A stretch of 18,616 bases of DNA from Deltaproteobacteria bacterium RIFOXYA12_FULL_61_11 (GTDB taxonomy: Bacteria; Bdellovibrionota_F; JAHFAK01; YA12-FULL-61-11). The translations under genes were made by a program, and so were the position numbers. The stretch is from contig MGSU01000032.1 in assembly GCA_001799195.1 (NCBI GenBank), forward strand, positions 1 through 18,616. Direction: 5' to 3'. This document shows positions 1 through 7,192 of this stretch, piece after piece. Below the pieces are notes generated by a model that worked only from the letters and a program-made list of their open reading frames with translations, did no database searches and was not told where the DNA came from. How positions within the stretch are numbered: position 1 is the stretch's first letter; each line of letters starts with the position of its first letter.

Positions 1-60
1 TCACCTCTCACACCGACGCCGCTGCATCCTGCGCGTCGCTTGGAGGTCCGCATCCATGCG

Positions 61-186
61 GTCGCCCCCACCATGCTCATCCTTCCGCGTGGTGGGGGAC
101 CCCCGTCGGTGCCACCCCGGCGATGGAGTGATCACTTACGTGCAATTCACCCAAAACTGAACTTTACTGAAGGCATACCGGGAAGG
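61..186. repeat. Tandem repeat, copy A
   Basis: This is the first copy of a degenerate direct repeat. Its core at 65-117 matches 233-285 without gaps at 49 of 53 positions. It begins with GTCGCC (61-66) and ends with TACCGGGAAGG (176-186), both of which recur in copy B at 222-227 and 333-343. Between core and end it carries a decayed CCCAAAACTGAA that resembles the intact CCCCCCAAGACTGAA of copy B. The core forms a hairpin, 65-73 pairing with 90-98 (9 bp), around a 16-nt loop. Confidence 0.75.
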
Positions 187-193
187 GTATGAG

Positions 194-328
194 TTCAGTC
201 TTGGGGGGGGCGAGGGGTCCTGTCGCCTCACACCCCCACCATGCTCATCCTTGCGCGTGGCGGGGGTCCCCCGTCGGCGCCACCCTTACGAGGTTACAGG
301 AACTATCAGCAATCCCCCCAAGACTGAA
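194..328. repeat. 15-bp perfect inverted repeat around the copy B core
   Basis: TTCAGTCTTGGGGGG at 194-208 is the exact reverse complement of 314-328. The arms enclose 105 bp that include the core of repeat copy B. The geometry (135 bp overall with terminal inverted repeats) is like a MITE, or the long closing stem of a structured RNA. No obvious target-site duplication is visible directly outside the arms. Confidence 0.7.
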
Positions 329-343
329 TGGTTACCGGGAAGG
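222..343. repeat. Tandem repeat, copy B
   Basis: This is the second copy of the repeat, 168 bp downstream of copy A at the core and 157 bp at the TACCGGGAAGG end. The hairpin is kept: 233-241 pairs with 258-266 around a 16-nt loop. The one stem change relative to copy A gives a G-U pair if the minus strand is transcribed, but an A-C mismatch on the plus strand. This mildly favours a minus-strand RNA. Confidence 0.75.
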
Positions 344-354
344 TCATATTCTTC

Positions 355-383
355 GTGACACAAGAGCCGTTTCCCCTTATGGT
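355..383 (+). promoter_or_regulatory. Sigma-70-like promoter for the cyclase-fold gene
   Basis: GTGACA (355-360, 5 of 6 to consensus), a 17-bp spacer and TATGGT (378-383, 4 of 6) are seen. A start near 390 would give a leader of about 42 nt before the ATG at 432. This supports that start over the upstream ATG at 189. Confidence 0.5.
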
Positions 384-431
384 AATTGTTCGTCCTCTCG
401 TACGAGCGGATCATCACCGAAGTCGAGAAGC

Positions 432-1028
432 ATGCAGCGCTACGAATCCCTCTACGATTTCGTCAACCTCCTGCTCGAACGCAACGTCGATCTACCGACG
501 ATGCACCGTGACCTGTGGGATTCTTTCGGTCAGACCTGCGCCGTCGTCGTGCTCGACCTCGAAAACTTGCGCGAAGATACCCGAGAGCTGGGGCTGACGA
601 GCTACTTGGGCCAACTCGTCGCCCTCCGCACTACCTTGATGTCGATTTGCGAACATTTCTCCTGCAAGGAAATGCACACCACCGAGAGCGGCTTCCAGGG
701 GGCTTTCGCTTCGGTCACCAAAGCCTTTGAGGCGATCACCGCCGCCAACACGATCCTCCGTACGAACTCCACGACCGAGGCCACCACCCCGCTCGGACTT
801 CGCTTCGCCATTGGCCATGGACGGGTCCTGGTCTCACCGATCGATGGTATCATCGGAGAAGAAATGACTACGGCGGGACACTTGGTGCGGGACTTCGCCC
901 GCAATGGAGAAGTACTGCTGAGCGAACGAGCCTTCGCCGATCTCGAATTCCGCCTGCGCCCCTCGTTCCTCAAGATGTCCCGTCAGTTCATGGGAGTGCA
1001 ACACCAGTACTATCTTGGCAGACTGTGA
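432..1028 (+). CDS. Degenerate class III nucleotide cyclase-like domain protein
   Basis: This 198-residue cytoplasmic protein has no signal peptide or membrane segment. Residues 34-170 follow the class III adenylate/guanylate cyclase pattern: a VVVLDLENL strand (Asp42 at the first metal site), a long helix, ESGFQGAF where cyclases have GDGF..F, then FAIGHG (126-130) and GEEMTTAGHLVRDF..GEVLLS. The second metal Asp is replaced by Ser86, and the Asn and Arg of the AxxL helix are replaced (Thr147, His150). Catalysis is therefore unlikely and a sensory or regulatory pseudo-cyclase role is inferred. The start at 432 is chosen because the upstream open frame crosses repeats and a promoter; a weak GAG-type ribosome site precedes it. 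The next gene is a stand-alone receiver protein on the same strand. Fold call fairly sure, function unknown. Confidence 0.7.
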   Translation: MQRYESLYDFVNLLLERNVDLPTMHRDLWDSFGQTCAVVVLDLENLREDTRELGLTSYLGQLVALRTTLMSICEHFSCKEMHTTESGFQGAFASVTKAFEAITAANTILRTNSTTEATTPLGLRFAIGHGRVLVSPIDGIIGEEMTTAGHLVRDFARNGEVLLSERAFADLEFRLRPSFLKMSRQFMGVQHQYYLGRL

Positions 1029-1033
1029 CTTCA

Positions 1034-1052
1034 GCCTGCCGAAAGGGCAGGC
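1034..1052 (+). terminator. Hairpin just after the cyclase-like gene
   Basis: GCCTGCC (1034-1040) pairs with GGCAGGC (1046-1052) around a 5-nt GAAAG loop, starting 6 nt after the stop codon. There is no U-run behind it, so it may be a weak or Rho-assisted terminator or a 3' stabilising hairpin. Confidence 0.4.
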
Positions 1053-1112
1053 CTTCGGTCGAGAGTTCCACAGGCCACCCGGGTTCAGGGTGTACCGAGT
1101 ACGCCAAAGCCA

Positions 1113-1141
1113 TTGAGCTCAGGAGCAAATCGAGCTAGGAT
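1113..1141 (+). promoter_or_regulatory. Sigma-70-like promoter for the response regulator
   Basis: TTGAGC (1113-1118), a 17-bp spacer and TAGGAT (1136-1141) precede the receiver gene. Initiation near 1148 gives a leader of about 24 nt. The receiver gene may therefore be transcribed separately from the cyclase-like gene. Confidence 0.5.
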
Positions 1142-1171
1142 AGGAACGATTGCCGATCACGCGGAGTTCGC

Positions 1172-1786
1172 ATGCAACCAGTCACCACAGCAGCAAAAGT
1201 CCTCATCGTCGACGATGAACGCGCCATCGCCGAACTCCTGGCACGTTTCCTCTCGTCCATGGCCCTGGAGGTCCGCATCGCCACCGATGGCAGAGAAGCC
1301 CAGCACTTGCTCGAAGAGGACGACTACGCCCTCCTGATCACCGATTACTCCATTCCCCATCTCACCGGGGGTGAGTTGATCGCTTGGATCAAGGATAACG
1401 ACCGCCCGACCAGGACCATTCTGACGACGGGTTATGCGACCCTGGACAAGGCGATCGAAGTGTTCCGCAATGGCGCCCATGACTTCATCATGAAGCCGTT
1501 CAACAAACAGATCATTGTCAATACAGTGAACAATGCCTTGCAGGCCGCGGTGCTCGAGAGGGAACAACGTCGAGCGAGGGACGAGCAGCGCAGCAAGGAG
1601 GTGCTCGCCCTGCACGGTCTCCGCGCCCACCTCAAGGCCGAGCTGATCGAACTGCGCCACGAGCTCGACGCTCTCGGCCCGCACCTCGAGCCTTCACCGG
1701 AGGTGCAAGGTCTCCTCGAACGCATTCACGTACGCTTGGACCGAGCCGAGTCTTTGACCACCCAACGCTCCTCCGGCCAAGACTGA
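1172..1786 (+). CDS. Stand-alone response regulator receiver protein with coiled-coil tail
   Basis: This 204-residue protein has a CheY-like receiver domain at about 8-125. The acidic pair is Asp14/Asp15 (VLIVDDE), the phospho-acceptor is Asp58 (LLITDYSIP), Thr86 sits in ILTTGYA, and the switch lysine is Lys108 in MKPF. All key residues are present, so phosphorylation by a histidine kinase is expected. Residues about 125-200 are charged and Leu/Glu/Arg-rich, consistent with a coiled coil; there is no DNA-binding, GGDEF or HD output domain. GGAG lies about 8 nt before the ATG. No kinase gene is in the window. It converges on the LUD gene with 12 bp between the stop codons. Output is unknown; a protein-protein interaction role is inferred. 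Confidence 0.85.
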   Translation: MQPVTTAAKVLIVDDERAIAELLARFLSSMALEVRIATDGREAQHLLEEDDYALLITDYSIPHLTGGELIAWIKDNDRPTRTILTTGYATLDKAIEVFRNGAHDFIMKPFNKQIIVNTVNNALQAAVLEREQRRARDEQRSKEVLALHGLRAHLKAELIELRHELDALGPHLEPSPEVQGLLERIHVRLDRAESLTTQRSSGQD

Positions 1787-1803
1787 ACGGCCGCGCGGTC
1801 AGT
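1782..1803. terminator. Convergent inverted repeat holding both stop codons
   Basis: ACTGA (1782-1786) and TCAGT (1799-1803) are inverted repeats, with two further internal pairs. The TGA of the receiver gene and the TGA of the opposing LUD gene both lie in the arms. The GC-rich loop and lack of U-runs make this a weak bidirectional terminator candidate. Confidence 0.35.
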
Positions 1804-2389
1804 ATCCTAGATCTTCGTCGACCAGGACCACCACGATGCGCCCCTCCGGTGGACGCATGGTCACATGCAGGACCCGACAGATCCGGTCCGGCGAGGTGCA
1901 ATCCATGCAATGGCCTGTTTTCACGCAGGGCGTCCTTTTCCCGAGCCGTGCGGTATTACGTGGCGCGGCGACCGCACGGATGCGTTCCAGGGCTGCCGCC
2001 CGATCGGGGACGAGCTTGTTCCGACCGACGACGACCAGGACCCTCTCAGGACCGAACGACAAGGCGGCGACCCGGTTACCCGCGCCATCGATATTGACCA
2101 GTTCTCCCTCTTCGGTCACGGCATTACTGCTGGTGACATAGGTATGGACCAATAACGAGCGCTTCCGGTCTTCGGGGAGCTTGTAGTCCTGGAAGGGCAA
2201 ACCCTCGGCTGCAATAGCTTCGAAGAGACCGAGTTCCTCGCAGCTGACGGAACCTCCCCGACTGATCGAAGGGGCTTGGCGCAAGAGCCCAAGACACCAG
2301 GCCAAGGCCTCCTGGCGAGTTGCGCAAGGCTGCACCGTGAACCCATTGCGACGCAGGGCTGTGATGGTCCTGGCCATGGTTTCGTTCAT
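1799..2389 (-). CDS. LUD-domain (DUF162, LutC/YkgG-like) protein
   Basis: This 196-residue protein belongs to the LUD family, whose best-known members (LutB/LutC) act in lactate oxidation; many stand-alone members have no assigned reaction. Family signatures are visible: GGSVSCEELGLFEAI (45-59), SSNAVTEEGELVNIDGAGN (87-105), ERVLVVVGRNKLV (115-127) and the ending VVVLVDEDLGY. A cysteine cluster lies at Cys155, Cys161, Cys164 and Cys171 (CVKTGHCMDCTSPDRICR), typical of this subgroup and a possible metal or cluster site. The start is the ATG at 2389, since the longer frame upstream lies antiparallel-free but inside pgsA in another phase. It follows pgsA by 23 nt, so co-transcription is likely. 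No lutA or lutB is nearby, so a lactate role is unproven. Confidence 0.8.
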   Translation of the reverse strand: MNETMARTITALRRNGFTVQPCATRQEALAWCLGLLRQAPSISRGGSVSCEELGLFEAIAAEGLPFQDYKLPEDRKRSLLVHTYVTSSNAVTEEGELVNIDGAGNRVAALSFGPERVLVVVGRNKLVPDRAAALERIRAVAAPRNTARLGKRTPCVKTGHCMDCTSPDRICRVLHVTMRPPEGRIVVVLVDEDLGY

Positions 2390-2412
2390 AGATTTCCAAC
2401 CCTGAACCGAGT

Positions 2413-3003
2413 TCAACCCCGCTTCTGGCGCAAGGTTTCGTAATAGAACACGCGCAAGTACAAGTACGCGGACCAGAGCGAGAAGAAGAGGCCCAGGTAG
2501 AGGAAGATCAACCCGTAGAACTGGAACGGGGTGTCTCCAACCTGGTAGTTGTGCCCGAGGATCAGGCAAAAAATGCTGATGTTGAAACTCGAGGCCTTGA
2601 GCTTGCCCCACCCGCTGGCCGGCAAGATCTGACCCGCGGCCGAGGCGATACCGCGGACTCCGGTGACCAAGAAATCGCGCGATAGGATCAGCACCACGGT
2701 GATGGCAGGCACCCGGTCCAGATCCACCAGCATGATCAAACAAGCGATGACCAGGAGTTTATCGGCAAGAGGATCGAGCAACTTCCCCAGGGTCGTGGTC
2801 TTGTTCATCGCCCGGGCGAGGTACCCATCGGCCATGTCGGTCACGGTCCCGAGGGCATAGAGCCCGGCCGCGGCTGCATTGAGGAAGGGATGATCCCAGG
2901 AGAGCAGGACCAGGACCAGCGGTATCACCGCGATCCTGACCATGCTCAGGATGTTCGGCAGGTTGCGGATATCGCGCTGGAAGTCGTCCTCCCTCCCTCG
3001 CAT
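2413..3003 (-). CDS. pgsA: CDP-diacylglycerol--glycerol-3-phosphate 3-phosphatidyltransferase
   Basis: This 196-residue integral inner-membrane enzyme makes phosphatidylglycerophosphate from CDP-diacylglycerol and glycerol-3-phosphate, the committed step to phosphatidylglycerol. The CDP-alcohol phosphotransferase motif DG-x2-AR-x8-G-x3-D-x3-D is complete: Asp56, Asp59, Gly60, Ala63, Arg64, Gly73, Asp77 and Asp81. The N-terminal NLPNILSMVRI is typical of PgsA rather than of phosphatidylserine synthase. Hydrophobic segments occur at about 24-35, 41-53, 84-95, 101-113, 141-150 and 161-181. Length matches the family. GGGGAG lies 6 nt before the ATG and a near-consensus promoter is further upstream. 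The LUD gene follows 23 nt behind. Confidence 0.93.
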   Translation of the reverse strand: MRGREDDFQRDIRNLPNILSMVRIAVIPLVLVLLSWDHPFLNAAAAGLYALGTVTDMADGYLARAMNKTTTLGKLLDPLADKLLVIACLIMLVDLDRVPAITVVLILSRDFLVTGVRGIASAAGQILPASGWGKLKASSFNISIFCLILGHNYQVGDTPFQFYGLIFLYLGLFFSLWSAYLYLRVFYYETLRQKRG

Positions 3004-3043
3004 CGCCTTCTCCCCGCCTTTTCCGTGGTTCGGATCGGCTTCG

Positions 3044-3071
3044 ATTATCCAGAGGTCGGGGGTGTTGTCAA
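3044..3071 (-). promoter_or_regulatory. Near-consensus sigma-70 promoter for pgsA
   Basis: On the minus strand TTGACA (3071-3066, perfect), a 16-bp spacer and GATAAT (3049-3044, 5 of 6) are seen. Initiation near 3037 gives a leader of about 34 nt before the pgsA ATG. It is the best-matching promoter in the window, fitting a constitutive membrane-lipid gene. Confidence 0.7.
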
Positions 3072-3086
3072 TGGCAAAGGAGAACT

Positions 3087-3117
3087 CCCCGGGCGATCCA
3101 CGAGAGATTGCCCGGGG
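3087..3117 (-). terminator. Terminator-like hairpin after the beta-propeller gene
   Basis: CCCCGGGC (3087-3094) and GCCCGGGG (3110-3117) form a strong 8-bp stem, extended by three more pairs past one mismatch. On the minus strand it starts 13 nt after the stop codon of the beta-propeller gene and is followed by AGTTCTCCTTT, a modest U-rich stretch. It separates that gene from the pgsA promoter. Confidence 0.6.
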
Positions 3118-3130
3118 ACAGGATCTGGGA

Positions 3131-6100
3131 TTATTCGTTCGATACGACGGCGAGGTCGAGAAGCTCGGGCAGGCTGTGGTCGAAGGTGTACAGACCGTAC
3201 ATGCCTGCCGGGATATAGGCGAACTGCTTCTCCACCAGAATGGAATTCAGCCAGCCCATGGTGCGCAAGAACTTGCGCGGCACGGGGTTCATGAGGTTGG
3301 CAACATCCACCACGACGACACCGTTGCCCTCGAGGTTGAGGAACATCGACGCGTCTTCGACGGTCATGATGCTCGCGCCCATGGTCTTGAGGTCGTCATT
3401 GAAGCGGCCGATGATCCCGTCTTCCTTGACCTGCAAGATGGTCAGGTGCTCGTAGGACCGGTACTGGTAATTGTCACCCAGGTGATAGGCCAGGAGGTAG
3501 TAGGGCATTTGGGTGACGAGGAAGATGCGGTTGTCGGGAGTGATGGCCATGCTCTTGACGTACCAGTCGTTGAGCAAGAAGGACGAGAGCAATTCGGCTT
3601 CGTCGTTCTCAACCCGCAGGAGGTGCATCGAACGCTGGCTGTAGTACGGCAACTCGCCGAGGAAGTCCGCTTTCGCGGTCAACTTGTAATACTGGTACCA
3701 CGTCGTCAGGAAGCGTTCTTCATCATCCTCCAGGAAGACCTTGTTCAGGGTGCCGGGGATGTTGATCGGCTTGCCGACCACCGGTGAGGCCGGATCCGTC
3801 ACGTCGATCTTCCTCACGTAATAGAGGTAGTACGAGAGCTGCTCGATCTCGCTCTCGTCCGACTTCTCCTGGCTGTGGAGGTAGAGCGAATGCCCATCGG
3901 CCCCGGCTACCAGCCCGAACCATTCCTGCGGGAAGCGTTTGCTCTCGTGGAACTTCGGCTTGTCCGGGTTCGAGAAGTCCAGGCTCACCAGGATGTTGTA
4001 CGAGGTCTCGCTCGGCTCGCGATACTGGAACTTGGTCTGCGGGGTCGGCGCGATATCCGCTTCGACCGTAGTGGCGGTGCCTGCATACCCCTCGGAACTG
4101 CCGCTCTCTCCATACCCATACTGATCGTAATAGATATTGATGTAGCGGCTGAGCAGGAAGTTCATGCTCTTGTCGAGCAGCACATAGTTGCTGGTCGAGT
4201 ACTGGTCGATGCCGCAATACAAGCAGTAGGCCATGGTCTTGAGGCCTGTTCTGGTCGCGACCGTGGGGGTTGCCGCTGGGGCTGAGACCGCCATGTCCAT
4301 CGCGATCTGAGGTTGGCCCTCGGGCACAAGACCGACGTCCCGGAAACCGTAGTTCCAGCCTCCGTAGAGGTAGTTGTTGTAGAAAGGCAGATAGCCCTTG
4401 TAGGTGGTGGTACCGCGTTTCTTCGGCGCCTTGGGGTCCGAGAGGTCGTAAATCACCACCTCGGTCCGTTCACTGCCCTCATAGGGATCGATCTTCAAGG
4501 CTTCATCGCTCTCTTGGGCAAGGAAATACCCCTCGCGCACGGCCACCGCATCGACCGGCATAGGGATACCCGGACTGGGCGGTGTGGAGTACGGTTTGTC
4601 ATAGTAGACTTCGTCCCAATAGTTGCGGAAGAGGAGGAGCAGGTTCCCGGCTTGCACGACCTTGGAGAGCGGCCCCGAGGAGAAACTCGCCACGGCCGCG
4701 GCCTCGTCGGCACCGGCCCCCTTGGGCACGATCCTGAACTCATTGCCCTGCATCTCGCCGTTATAGGCGCCGATGTAATAATCCCCGTGGACCACCTGCT
4801 TGACCAGGTAGTCGCCGAAGGCGAAGACATCGACCGTGTTGGCGGTCAGTTCCAAGGTGCCATACAGCTTGAGATCCTCGAGGTCGCTGAAATCGGTGAA
4901 GCTGAGCCAGGTGTCGGAGATGTTGAGTCCGACCTGCAGTCCGCCGGCCTCGTAGATCGTTGTCCGCCGCACCTCATCCATGGGGTGCAGGACGCTGCCG
5001 CGATTCAGCAGGACGTCTTTGTAGCTCGGGTCGGTCAAGTAGCGGGTCAGGTTCCAGCTCATCGCTCCGACCACCGAGGCCTGGTGCCCGAAGGGGTACT
5101 TCGCGTCCTGTCCACCCTCGATCCAGGACGAGGCAGGTACGGTGATGAGATTGAGCTTGGCGGTGTCGTGGATGCCGAGCATCTTGTGCGCCTGATCATA
5201 GTTCCAGGTCACGGCGCTGTAAGAACCGCGTGCCCCCTCGATGTACAGACACTCGCGATCGACCAGGGCTAACTTGGAGAGATTGCGCACGTCCACGATC
5301 GACACCGCTACCCGGCTGTCGAACCAGGTCTGGTCCTCGAAACCGGTGCAGGTCCCTGAAGTGTCCGTGCCGACCGCCAAGAGGAAGTCGCCGCCCTCGA
5401 TGGGCCGGAACACGCTGATGTGGCCGTTCAGTCCGTCGATCTCGCTGAGTTTGGTCAGGTCGGCGGGGTCGGAGATGTCGATCGCATAGAGAGGATCCAT
5501 GGTCCGCGAGGTGATCGCGAACAAGGTGGCATCCCCTTGGAACAGGCTGGCCTTGACCGTCTCCTGTTCCTTGCCGATAGCGAGGGAATCAACGACCTTG
5601 GGAGCCTTGGCATTGGTGAGATCCACGGCGCGCAAGACGTTCTCGGTGCCGTTCTCGTACGCACAATGGCCGTAGGTTTCCTGCCCGGCGTCCTGCCAGT
5701 AGCTCTTGTTGAACTGGTTGATGGTCAACCCGTAGTAGAAAGCACCAGCATCGTTTTTGACGTAATGCTGCTTGAACTGGTCCTGGATCATACCCTTCAG
5801 CTCGAAGGTGGCATACAGGGCAATGGCGCCGCCCTCGTCGCTGATGTCGATGATCGAGACCTCGCTCTCCTGCCAGTTCTCGCTCTCGTAGCACCACTCA
5901 CGGCGTTCTTCGGGCTGGTAGTACTCCTCCGGCGGTATGCCGGGATCAACTTCTACTGGATCAGGCGGTGGGGGAACGTCGACCTCGTCCACCATGGTCA
6001 CCGCGGTTCCCGTGCTCACCCCACTCACAGCAATCCCGGTCTTCAGGGTATCCCCATCGGTCCCGGTATTCTGATCGCGGTAACGCCAGCGATTCTTGGC

Positions 6101-7192
6101 CACCATCAAGGCGTTGGCCGTGGCACTGATCTGGAAATCGCCGAAGCCACCATCGATATCCTCTTGGTCGATCAGGGCCAGCTCGCCGACCGGCTCGATG
6201 CGGTCGGGATTGCCTACATCAAAGGAATAAACCATAACCCGGCTTTCCCAGGTCCTCATGCCGTCGGAACTGAACTGTTCCCACGGCCAGCCCCAGAAGT
6301 AGTAATTGCGCTCATCGGAGACAGTATAGATGATATCTCCGACCTTGCGGGTCTTGCCTTCCATGAGGTTACCCACGATCGGCTCACGGTCGAGAAGGCG
6401 CGGTTTCTTCTCGTCGCTGATGTCGATAGCGACGAGCTCGCTCTGCTGGACCCGGTCGAAATACAGGGACCCGTCTTTGGCACGGCGGATGTGCAGGGCA
6501 TCGCTGATCAGGGCATGCACCGTATCGTCCTTGACGTACATCTCGATGGGATAGCCATACACGCCCAGGCGCGAGATCACCTTGGACTTCTTGGGGTCGC
6601 TTACGTCGACGACCATGAAGCCCTTGTAGGTGTTGAGCAAATACAACCTGTTGCCAACAACCTTGTAGATGTCGCCTTCCTCGACATCCGCCACGCGACC
6701 CGCAGGCGGAACTCCTCCGGGGCTAGCAGAGTCTTGCGGTGCCATCTCCCCCGCAGCTTCGTTCATGGCCATGTCGGCACCAGGCATCGTAGGCGAAGGC
6801 ATCGCCGAGGTCGGAGCGGAGAAATCGCCATTGCTCTTGCCGGCCGAATCCCTCACCATTCCATCGGTCGCAGTCGTTTGATCGAGACCGTTTGTCCCTC
6901 CGGGACTGAAGAAGGGGTCGGCGGTGAGGAAGCGGGTCTGACCCTTCTTGAAGACTGTTTTGGGACTCTTCACCGCCTCGACCGAAGTACGGTCGATGTC
7001 GGTCTCAGCCGCCTCGTCGAGCGCATTGATACCATCAGCGACTACGACCGTATCGACCGGGTCTCCGGGGTCGACCTGCGCGCTCGGATCGTCGCTCCCG
7101 TCACCTTCCTCCTCGGGTTTCGAAGCCGTGCTACAGGCTTGGAACCACCCGAGCAATGCCAACACCACCACCATGATCAACCATCGTTTCAT
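3131..7192 (-). CDS. Very large secreted beta-propeller lipoprotein
   Basis: This is a 1353-residue exported protein. Residues 1-20 (MKRWL.. hydrophobic core ..GWFQAC) form a signal peptide; Cys20 is a probable lipidation site, although Phe at -3 is atypical. Residues 24-168 are a low-complexity Asp/Glu/Pro/Ser/Met linker. From about 169 (VEEGDIYKVVGNRLYLLN) the sequence follows the secreted C-terminal beta-propeller family (Pfam Beta_propel), with many LVIVD-like blades such as GFMVVDVSDPKK, LVAIDISDEKKP, VVIYDLSDPKAPKK and GVVVVDVANLMNP. The repeats run to the C-terminus, enough for more than one propeller. A start at 7264 is possible, but AAGGGAGG (7204-7197) just upstream selects 7192. 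It may be a surface or periplasmic binding platform; function unknown. Downstream is a terminator-like hairpin; upstream, gspD on the same strand. Confidence 0.8.
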   Translation of the reverse strand: MKRWLIMVVVLALLGWFQACSTASKPEEEGDGSDDPSAQVDPGDPVDTVVVADGINALDEAAETDIDRTSVEAVKSPKTVFKKGQTRFLTADPFFSPGGTNGLDQTTATDGMVRDSAGKSNGDFSAPTSAMPSPTMPGADMAMNEAAGEMAPQDSASPGGVPPAGRVADVEEGDIYKVVGNRLYLLNTYKGFMVVDVSDPKKSKVISRLGVYGYPIEMYVKDDTVHALISDALHIRRAKDGSLYFDRVQQSELVAIDISDEKKPRLLDREPIVGNLMEGKTRKVGDIIYTVSDERNYYFWGWPWEQFSSDGMRTWESRVMVYSFDVGNPDRIEPVGELALIDQEDIDGGFGDFQISATANALMVAKNRWRYRDQNTGTDGDTLKTGIAVSGVSTGTAVTMVDEVDVPPPPDPVEVDPGIPPEEYYQPEERREWCYESENWQESEVSIIDISDEGGAIALYATFELKGMIQDQFKQHYVKNDAGAFYYGLTINQFNKSYWQDAGQETYGHCAYENGTENVLRAVDLTNAKAPKVVDSLAIGKEQETVKASLFQGDATLFAITSRTMDPLYAIDISDPADLTKLSEIDGLNGHISVFRPIEGGDFLLAVGTDTSGTCTGFEDQTWFDSRVAVSIVDVRNLSKLALVDRECLYIEGARGSYSAVTWNYDQAHKMLGIHDTAKLNLITVPASSWIEGGQDAKYPFGHQASVVGAMSWNLTRYLTDPSYKDVLLNRGSVLHPMDEVRRTTIYEAGGLQVGLNISDTWLSFTDFSDLEDLKLYGTLELTANTVDVFAFGDYLVKQVVHGDYYIGAYNGEMQGNEFRIVPKGAGADEAAAVASFSSGPLSKVVQAGNLLLLFRNYWDEVYYDKPYSTPPSPGIPMPVDAVAVREGYFLAQESDEALKIDPYEGSERTEVVIYDLSDPKAPKKRGTTTYKGYLPFYNNYLYGGWNYGFRDVGLVPEGQPQIAMDMAVSAPAATPTVATRTGLKTMAYCLYCGIDQYSTSNYVLLDKSMNFLLSRYINIYYDQYGYGESGSSEGYAGTATTVEADIAPTPQTKFQYREPSETSYNILVSLDFSNPDKPKFHESKRFPQEWFGLVAGADGHSLYLHSQEKSDESEIEQLSYYLYYVRKIDVTDPASPVVGKPINIPGTLNKVFLEDDEERFLTTWYQYYKLTAKADFLGELPYYSQRSMHLLRVENDEAELLSSFLLNDWYVKSMAITPDNRIFLVTQMPYYLLAYHLGDNYQYRSYEHLTILQVKEDGIIGRFNDDLKTMGASIMTVEDASMFLNLEGNGVVVVDVANLMNPVPRKFLRTMGWLNSILVEKQFAYIPAGMYGLYTFDHSLPELLDLAVVSNE

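Larger units (their letters stand above)
1..343 (-). ncRNA. Candidate minus-strand structured RNA(s) with GGAUG loops
   Basis: Read on the minus strand, three hairpins (14-38, 65-98 and 233-266) each display an AGGATG-type sequence in the apical loop: CAGGATGC, GAAGGATGAG and CAAGGATGAG. AnGGA/CARGGAUG in hairpin loops is the known recognition motif of CsrA/RsmA proteins, and small RNAs such as CsrB and RsmZ carry arrays of it. The two strong copies could be tandem sibling RNAs, each beginning with CCTTCCCGGTA. I see no clear minus-strand promoter or U-run terminator, so this is a hypothesis. Confidence 0.2.
1..431. other. Gene-free leader region with degenerate tandem repeats
   Basis: No convincing coding region is seen here. 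An open frame runs from 189 into the gene at 432, but its first 81 codons cross repeats and inverted repeats and have no protein-like character, so I treat them as non-coding. The region holds a weak hairpin at 14-38, two copies of a hairpin-bearing repeat (about 61-186 and 222-343), a 15-bp perfect inverted repeat (194-208 with 314-328) and a sigma-70-like promoter (355-383). Any gene to the left lies outside the window. Confidence 0.6.

Noticed and set aside
391-405. A 12-base match (GTACGAGAGGAC, minus strand) to the sarcin-ricin region of 23S rRNA
   Set aside because: Flanking sequence does not match 23S rRNA at all, and the stretch contains a simple palindrome (CTCGTACGAG), so it is taken as chance.
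189-431. N-terminal extension of the cyclase-like protein from an ATG at 189
   Set aside because: The extension crosses a duplicated hairpin, an inverted repeat arm and a promoter, and its Pro/His/Arg/Ser-rich sequence matches no domain.
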